A stretch of DNA of 8,057 nucleotides, taken from assembly GCA_945643825.1 (NCBI GenBank), contig CALZEZ010000050.1, positions 1 through 8,057 on the forward strand. Reading direction: 5' to 3'. A program made the translations under genes and the position numbers. This DNA is from an uncultured Lachnospiraceae bacterium (GTDB taxonomy: Bacteria; Bacillota; Clostridia; Lachnospirales; Lachnospiraceae). This document shows, in pieces, positions 5,360 through 8,057 of the stretch (within the stretch, counting starts at the first letter, position 1; each line of letters opens with the position of its first letter). The notes beneath the pieces were generated by a model. The model was given only the letters and a program-made list of their open reading frames with translations. It had not been told where the DNA came from and made no database searches.

Positions 5360-6339
5360 AGGTATCTTTCAAATTCCCTCAAAAATTGTTGTTTATCGGA
5401 TTCCTGAGAAAGCACAGCCTGTAGCTTGCTCGCACTGTATCCCGGAATCCAGCTCTTTGCTTTATTAAAATAGAAATTTACAATCTTCCAGAATTTCTCC
5501 GGATAGGCAAATCTAAGAAAAAGCTGCATGAAATCCTCATCGGACAGGGCTCGCTCCTTCTGGTAATTCTCAATGAGCTGATGGGCGGTGGCGGCGGACC
5601 AGCCGTTCTTCTCGAAGTACTTGCGCATGAAGCGGTAGAGATCACACATCTGGTTTCCCACGGCACATTTCTCGAAGCCCTGAACAAATACTCCCCTCCC
5701 CGTAAGGATCAGGTTGTGATGCTGCATGTCGCCATGGCAGACATGCACCTTATCCTGCTGCTTCTCAGAATGCTGTCCCAGAAACTCCTGCGCCCTGCCA
5801 GTGATTTCATGAGCCTGCTCCAGGAAGGGCTCATAGCTTTGCGACAGGAAGAGCTCGAACTCGGTCTTTTGTCCCTTATTCTTTAGAAACTTGCGCACCT
5901 TGCGAAGCTCTCTGTCTCTCTTGCCAAATTCCTCAGCCACCGTTGGAAGCACCGGATCCCCGGGCTGTGTCCCGGGCAGCTGCATCGCGTTATGAAGTCT
6001 TGCCATACGCTGTGTCAGCTTTAGTACCTCCTCCCTGTCACGAAGATCACATTCTCTTCCCTCCACGTAGGATTTGCAGACATAGCACGTCTGATCCGGT
6101 CCTGTTATGAGCAGGTTTCCTTCCTTATCCGGCAGGATGGATTCGGTCTGTTCAAAGCCCTCCTCACGGATCTGTTTTAATACTTTATCCTGAAAAGCGA
6201 TCCTCCCTGCAGGTCCCGTGTATTCCTTTAACAGGAACAGACCCTGCTTCGTATCGCAGATAATCGCACCACGACCCCGTCTGGTTTCACGGATTTCCAG
6301 ATCATACTGCTCCAATAAGCTGACAGCATTCGTATTCAC
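5356..6339 (-). CDS. CotS-family spore-coat kinase-like protein (APH fold, altered active site)
   Basis: CotS-type proteins are spore coat-associated members of the aminoglycoside phosphotransferase/choline kinase fold; substrates are mostly unknown. The 327 residues show an N-lobe with LFLLKEY (35-40, K38 as likely nucleotide-binding lysine). The catalytic-loop motif is CHGDMQHHNLI (201-211; D204 as putative base, N209), and the family motif CDLYRFMRKYFEKNGW follows (232-247). At the place of the second metal-binding aspartate (usually I-D-F/W) it reads FVQGFEKC (218-225), with G221, so it may be a pseudokinase. The start is GTG at 6337-6339, six bases after GAGGGGGAG (6346-6354). The gene lies 23 bases after cca and overlaps the PEGA gene by ATGA. 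Assignment to the CotS group rests on motif and spacing resemblance; the target is unknown. Confidence 0.82.
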   Translation of the reverse strand: MNTNAVSLLEQYDLEIRETRRGRGAIICDTKQGLFLLKEYTGPAGRIAFQDKVLKQIREEGFEQTESILPDKEGNLLITGPDQTCYVCKSYVEGRECDLRDREEVLKLTQRMARLHNAMQLPGTQPGDPVLPTVAEEFGKRDRELRKVRKFLKNKGQKTEFELFLSQSYEPFLEQAHEITGRAQEFLGQHSEKQQDKVHVCHGDMQHHNLILTGRGVFVQGFEKCAVGNQMCDLYRFMRKYFEKNGWSAATAHQLIENYQKERALSDEDFMQLFLRFAYPEKFWKIVNFYFNKAKSWIPGYSASKLQAVLSQESDKQQFLREFERYL

Positions 6340-6362
6340 TTGTATCTCCCCCTCGGTTATTT

Positions 6363-7706
6363 CTAACCTATCTTATGAGAAAGCTTTAGGAGATATTCCT
6401 TTGTATTGTGCTCCGGCTCGTCCAGCACATCCTCTAAGAGCCGGTTCAAAATGGCGCCAAGCGAAGGTCCGGGGGCAAAGCCTTCCGCAATCAGATCGTT
6501 TCCCGTGACGGCGAGCGTTTTTAAGGACAGGCACTCGCCCTCCCGCTCAATCTCGTCGGCTAGAGCCTCCACCTCACAGATCCACCGGATCTTACGCTCC
6601 CGCTCAAAGTCGCTCTGTGCAAGGGTATCTGCCCTGCGCACCGCAAGCAGATACGGTAGAAGCTCCTGCCCTGTTCGGTTCAGCATCCGGCGCACATTCC
6701 GCTTCGTCGGTTCAAAGCGTTCGTCGTGATAGCGAACGAGCTTCGAAACGATACGTATCGTCTCATTATCAAATTTCAGCCGGCGAAGAATCTGCTTTGA
6801 AAGCTCCTCGCCAAGGGCGGCATGCCCGTGGAAGTGATCCACGCCCATTTCGTCTGTGGTTTTACACCCGGGCTTGCCTATATCATGAAGCAGCATAGCC
6901 AGACGAAGATATCGGTCGGGCTCTGTCTGTGTCATACTGTATAAAATATGCTCGCCTACGCTGTAGCAGTGGTGAGGATTGTTCTGCCCTGTCTGCATGC
7001 AGCAGTCAAACTCCGGCAGGACAACGCTCGTGATCCCGGTCTCATATGCAACCCGGAGATACTCGGGGTGTGGGGAGGTAAGGAGCTTGACAAGCTCCAC
7101 CTGAATCCGCTCGGCGCTGACGCTTCTTAAATTGCCTGCAAAATCAGCAATCGCCTCCCTCGTTCCAGCCTCGATGGTGTAGCCAAGCTGGGCACTGAAG
7201 CGGACTGCACGCATGATCCGCAGAGCATCCTCGCGAAAGCGCTCGTGTGCATCCCCGACACAGCGGATCAGACCTCTTTGCAGATCCTGCTGTCCACCGA
7301 AGATATCCACGATTCCCTGTCTGTCATTGTACGCCATGGCATTGATCGTGAAGTCCCTGCGGCGCAGATCCTCCGTAAGAAGCGGGGTAAAGATGACCTC
7401 CTTCGGGTGTCTGTTGTCCTCATACTCCCCGTCGATGCGGTAGGTCGTCACCTCGTAGCCGACATGCTCCCACATGACCGTGACCGTGCCGTGCTTAATC
7501 CCGGTGTCTATCGTCGCGGAGAAAAGCTGCTTCACCTGCTCCGGCTTCGCCGACGTCGTGATATCCCAGTCGTCGGGCTGCCTGCCAAGCAGACTGTCCC
7601 TGACACAGCCGCCTACGGCATAGGCCTCAAAGCCTGCGTCCTCCAGAATCCTTATGATGTTTTTTACTGCCTTTGGCATCACGATCGTCATTTCATGGTC
7701 TCTCAT
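6363..7706 (-). CDS. cca: CCA-adding tRNA nucleotidyltransferase with HD domain
   Basis: A class II polynucleotide polymerase-fold enzyme that adds or repairs the 3' CCA end of tRNAs from CTP and ATP. The 447 residues contain the AVGGCVRDSLLG nucleotide-binding turn (30-41) and DDWDI with metal aspartates D46 and D48. LRRRDFTINAMAY (114-126) and EDALRIMRAVRF (159-170) follow. Beyond the catalytic half is an HD phosphohydrolase module: HHCYSVGEH (245-253), LLHDIGKPG (272-280) and YHDERF (326-331). This longer HD-containing form is usual in clostridia, whereas B. subtilis Cca is shorter. Poly(A) polymerase I is a related fold; the HD domain and clostridial context favour CCA addition. The ATG 7704-7706 has only a modest AGGA upstream, so ATG 7689-7691 (five residues shorter) remains possible. 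Confidence 0.93.
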   Translation of the reverse strand: MRDHEMTIVMPKAVKNIIRILEDAGFEAYAVGGCVRDSLLGRQPDDWDITTSAKPEQVKQLFSATIDTGIKHGTVTVMWEHVGYEVTTYRIDGEYEDNRHPKEVIFTPLLTEDLRRRDFTINAMAYNDRQGIVDIFGGQQDLQRGLIRCVGDAHERFREDALRIMRAVRFSAQLGYTIEAGTREAIADFAGNLRSVSAERIQVELVKLLTSPHPEYLRVAYETGITSVVLPEFDCCMQTGQNNPHHCYSVGEHILYSMTQTEPDRYLRLAMLLHDIGKPGCKTTDEMGVDHFHGHAALGEELSKQILRRLKFDNETIRIVSKLVRYHDERFEPTKRNVRRMLNRTGQELLPYLLAVRRADTLAQSDFERERKIRWICEVEALADEIEREGECLSLKTLAVTGNDLIAEGFAPGPSLGAILNRLLEDVLDEPEHNTKEYLLKLSHKIG

Positions 7707-7777
7707 AGCATTATCCTAACATATTTCTGTTTCATTTTCAAAAAGTGTTGTATTATTATCCAAGGAGGCGAATGTTT
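7707..7777. promoter_or_regulatory. Divergent intergenic region between cca and the GH43 gene
   Basis: This 71-base AT-rich gap must hold the promoters for both directions. On the plus strand TATTAT (7751-7756) could serve as a -10 for GH43, but the sequence 17 bases upstream (TGTTTC) is a very poor -35, so an activator may be required. On the minus strand TTGAAA and GATAAT are present but 20 bases apart. I cannot fix either promoter. Confidence 0.35.
7762..7768 (+). promoter_or_regulatory. AAGGAGG Shine-Dalgarno of the GH43 gene
   Basis: A perfect ribosome-binding site. ATGs lie 3 bases (7772) and 9 bases (7778) downstream in the same frame. The 9-base spacing is the better fit, so the start is placed at 7778. 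Confidence 0.8.
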
Positions 7778-8057
7778 ATGAAAACGAATGACAGTACCTA
7801 CAGTAATCCCATTCTTTATTTCGATTATTCAGACCCGGATGCCATTCGTGTCGGGAATGATTACTACATGATCGCATCGAGCTTCAGTAACGCTCCGGGA
7901 ATACCGGTTCTGCACTCAAGAGACCTTGTAAGCTGGGAGCTCATTAATTATGTGTTAAAAGCACTTCCGGATACCCGATATGATGTGCCTGTACACGGTT
8001 GTGGTGTGTTCGCTCCCTCCATCCGTTATCACGAGGGACTTTTCTATGTATGCTTTC
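7778..8057 (+). CDS. Glycoside hydrolase family 43, beta-xylosidase/arabinofuranosidase-like (N-terminal part)
   Basis: GH43 enzymes are five-bladed beta-propeller inverting glycosidases that act on xylan- and arabinan-derived sugars. About 93 codons are visible before the right edge, with no stop. The opening matches the family start: NPILYFDYSDPDAIRVGNDYY, whose SDPD carries the likely general-base aspartate (the D before P). ASSFSNAPGIPVLHSRDLVSWELI and HGCGVFAPSIRYHEGLFYV follow, the latter being the characteristic 'G..APSIRYH.G.FY' blade. No signal peptide is visible at the start (MKTNDSTYSNPI), so the enzyme is probably cytoplasmic and acts on imported oligosaccharides. It is the only plus-strand gene and probably begins a carbohydrate-use locus. 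The exact substrate and subfamily cannot be decided from the fragment. Confidence 0.9.
   Translation, partial: MKTNDSTYSNPILYFDYSDPDAIRVGNDYYMIASSFSNAPGIPVLHSRDLVSWELINYVLKALPDTRYDVPVHGCGVFAPSIRYHEGLFYVCF

Noticed and set aside
7707..7745. TTGAAA ... GATAAT as a cca promoter, possibly giving a leaderless mRNA
   Set aside because: The hexamers are 20 bases apart and GATAAT lies only three bases before the ATG. The match is too weak to call.
7245..7781. 178-codon plus-strand ORF opposite cca
   Set aside because: It is fully antisense to the well-supported CCA-adding enzyme, shows no recognisable motif, and would run through the divergent promoter region and the GH43 start.
1..8057. Mobile elements, CRISPR arrays, tRNA or rRNA genes
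   Set aside because: No direct-repeat arrays, transposase motifs or tRNA-like cloverleaf segments were noticed. The tRNA found before spoIIE in B. subtilis is absent here.

Overview
This window looks like chromosomal DNA from an endospore-forming (or ancestrally spore-forming) member of the Clostridia, most likely Lachnospiraceae. The main evidence is the gene order hup - rqcP - yabP - yabQ - divIC - spoIIE - tilS on the minus strand, the conserved Firmicutes 'spoIIE-tilS' neighbourhood, together with a CotS-type spore-coat kinase homologue and a GH43 glycosidase typical of plant-fibre-degrading gut or rumen anaerobes. The taxon is inferred from protein character and gene order only. No search was run.

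Layout, in minus-strand transcription order (high to low coordinates). 7706-6363 is a CCA-adding tRNA nucleotidyltransferase with an HD domain. 6339-5356 is a CotS-family kinase-like protein with a GTG start, and it overlaps the next gene by ATGA. 5359-3971 is a membrane-anchored PEGA-repeat protein of unknown function. 3863-3591 is the DNA-binding protein HU, with a near-consensus sigma-A promoter (TTGACA-17-TATAAA) and an intrinsic terminator behind it. 3531-3292 is the ribosome quality-control factor RqcP, 3220-2930 is YabP, 2928-2494 is YabQ and 2467-2159 is DivIC/FtsB-like. 2082-892 is a SpoIIE-type PP2C phosphatase, and 869 to the left edge is the first 289 codons of TilS. On the plus strand, 7778 to the right edge is the start of a GH43 glycoside hydrolase transcribed divergently from cca. 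It marks where the conserved core ends and a carbohydrate-use region probably begins.

How the genes relate. The set mixes translation and tRNA housekeeping (cca, rqcP, tilS), nucleoid structure (hup), cell division (divIC) and sporulation (yabP, yabQ, spoIIE, cotS-like). Spacing is tight throughout and no non-coding stretch exceeds about 110 bases. There is no tRNA, rRNA, CRISPR array or mobile element.

The two most notable points are linked. The SpoIIE homologue has an intact catalytic PP2C domain and part of the regulatory region but none of the N-terminal multi-spanning membrane domain of classical SpoIIE. Its upstream gap carries a promoter with a perfect TATAAT and a GACA-type -35 set 21 bp apart, overlapped by a Spo0A-box-like sequence. 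That is the unusual architecture known for Spo0A-activated sigma-A promoters such as B. subtilis spoIIE and spoIIG. Together they suggest a soluble SpoIIE kept under normal sporulation-entry control.
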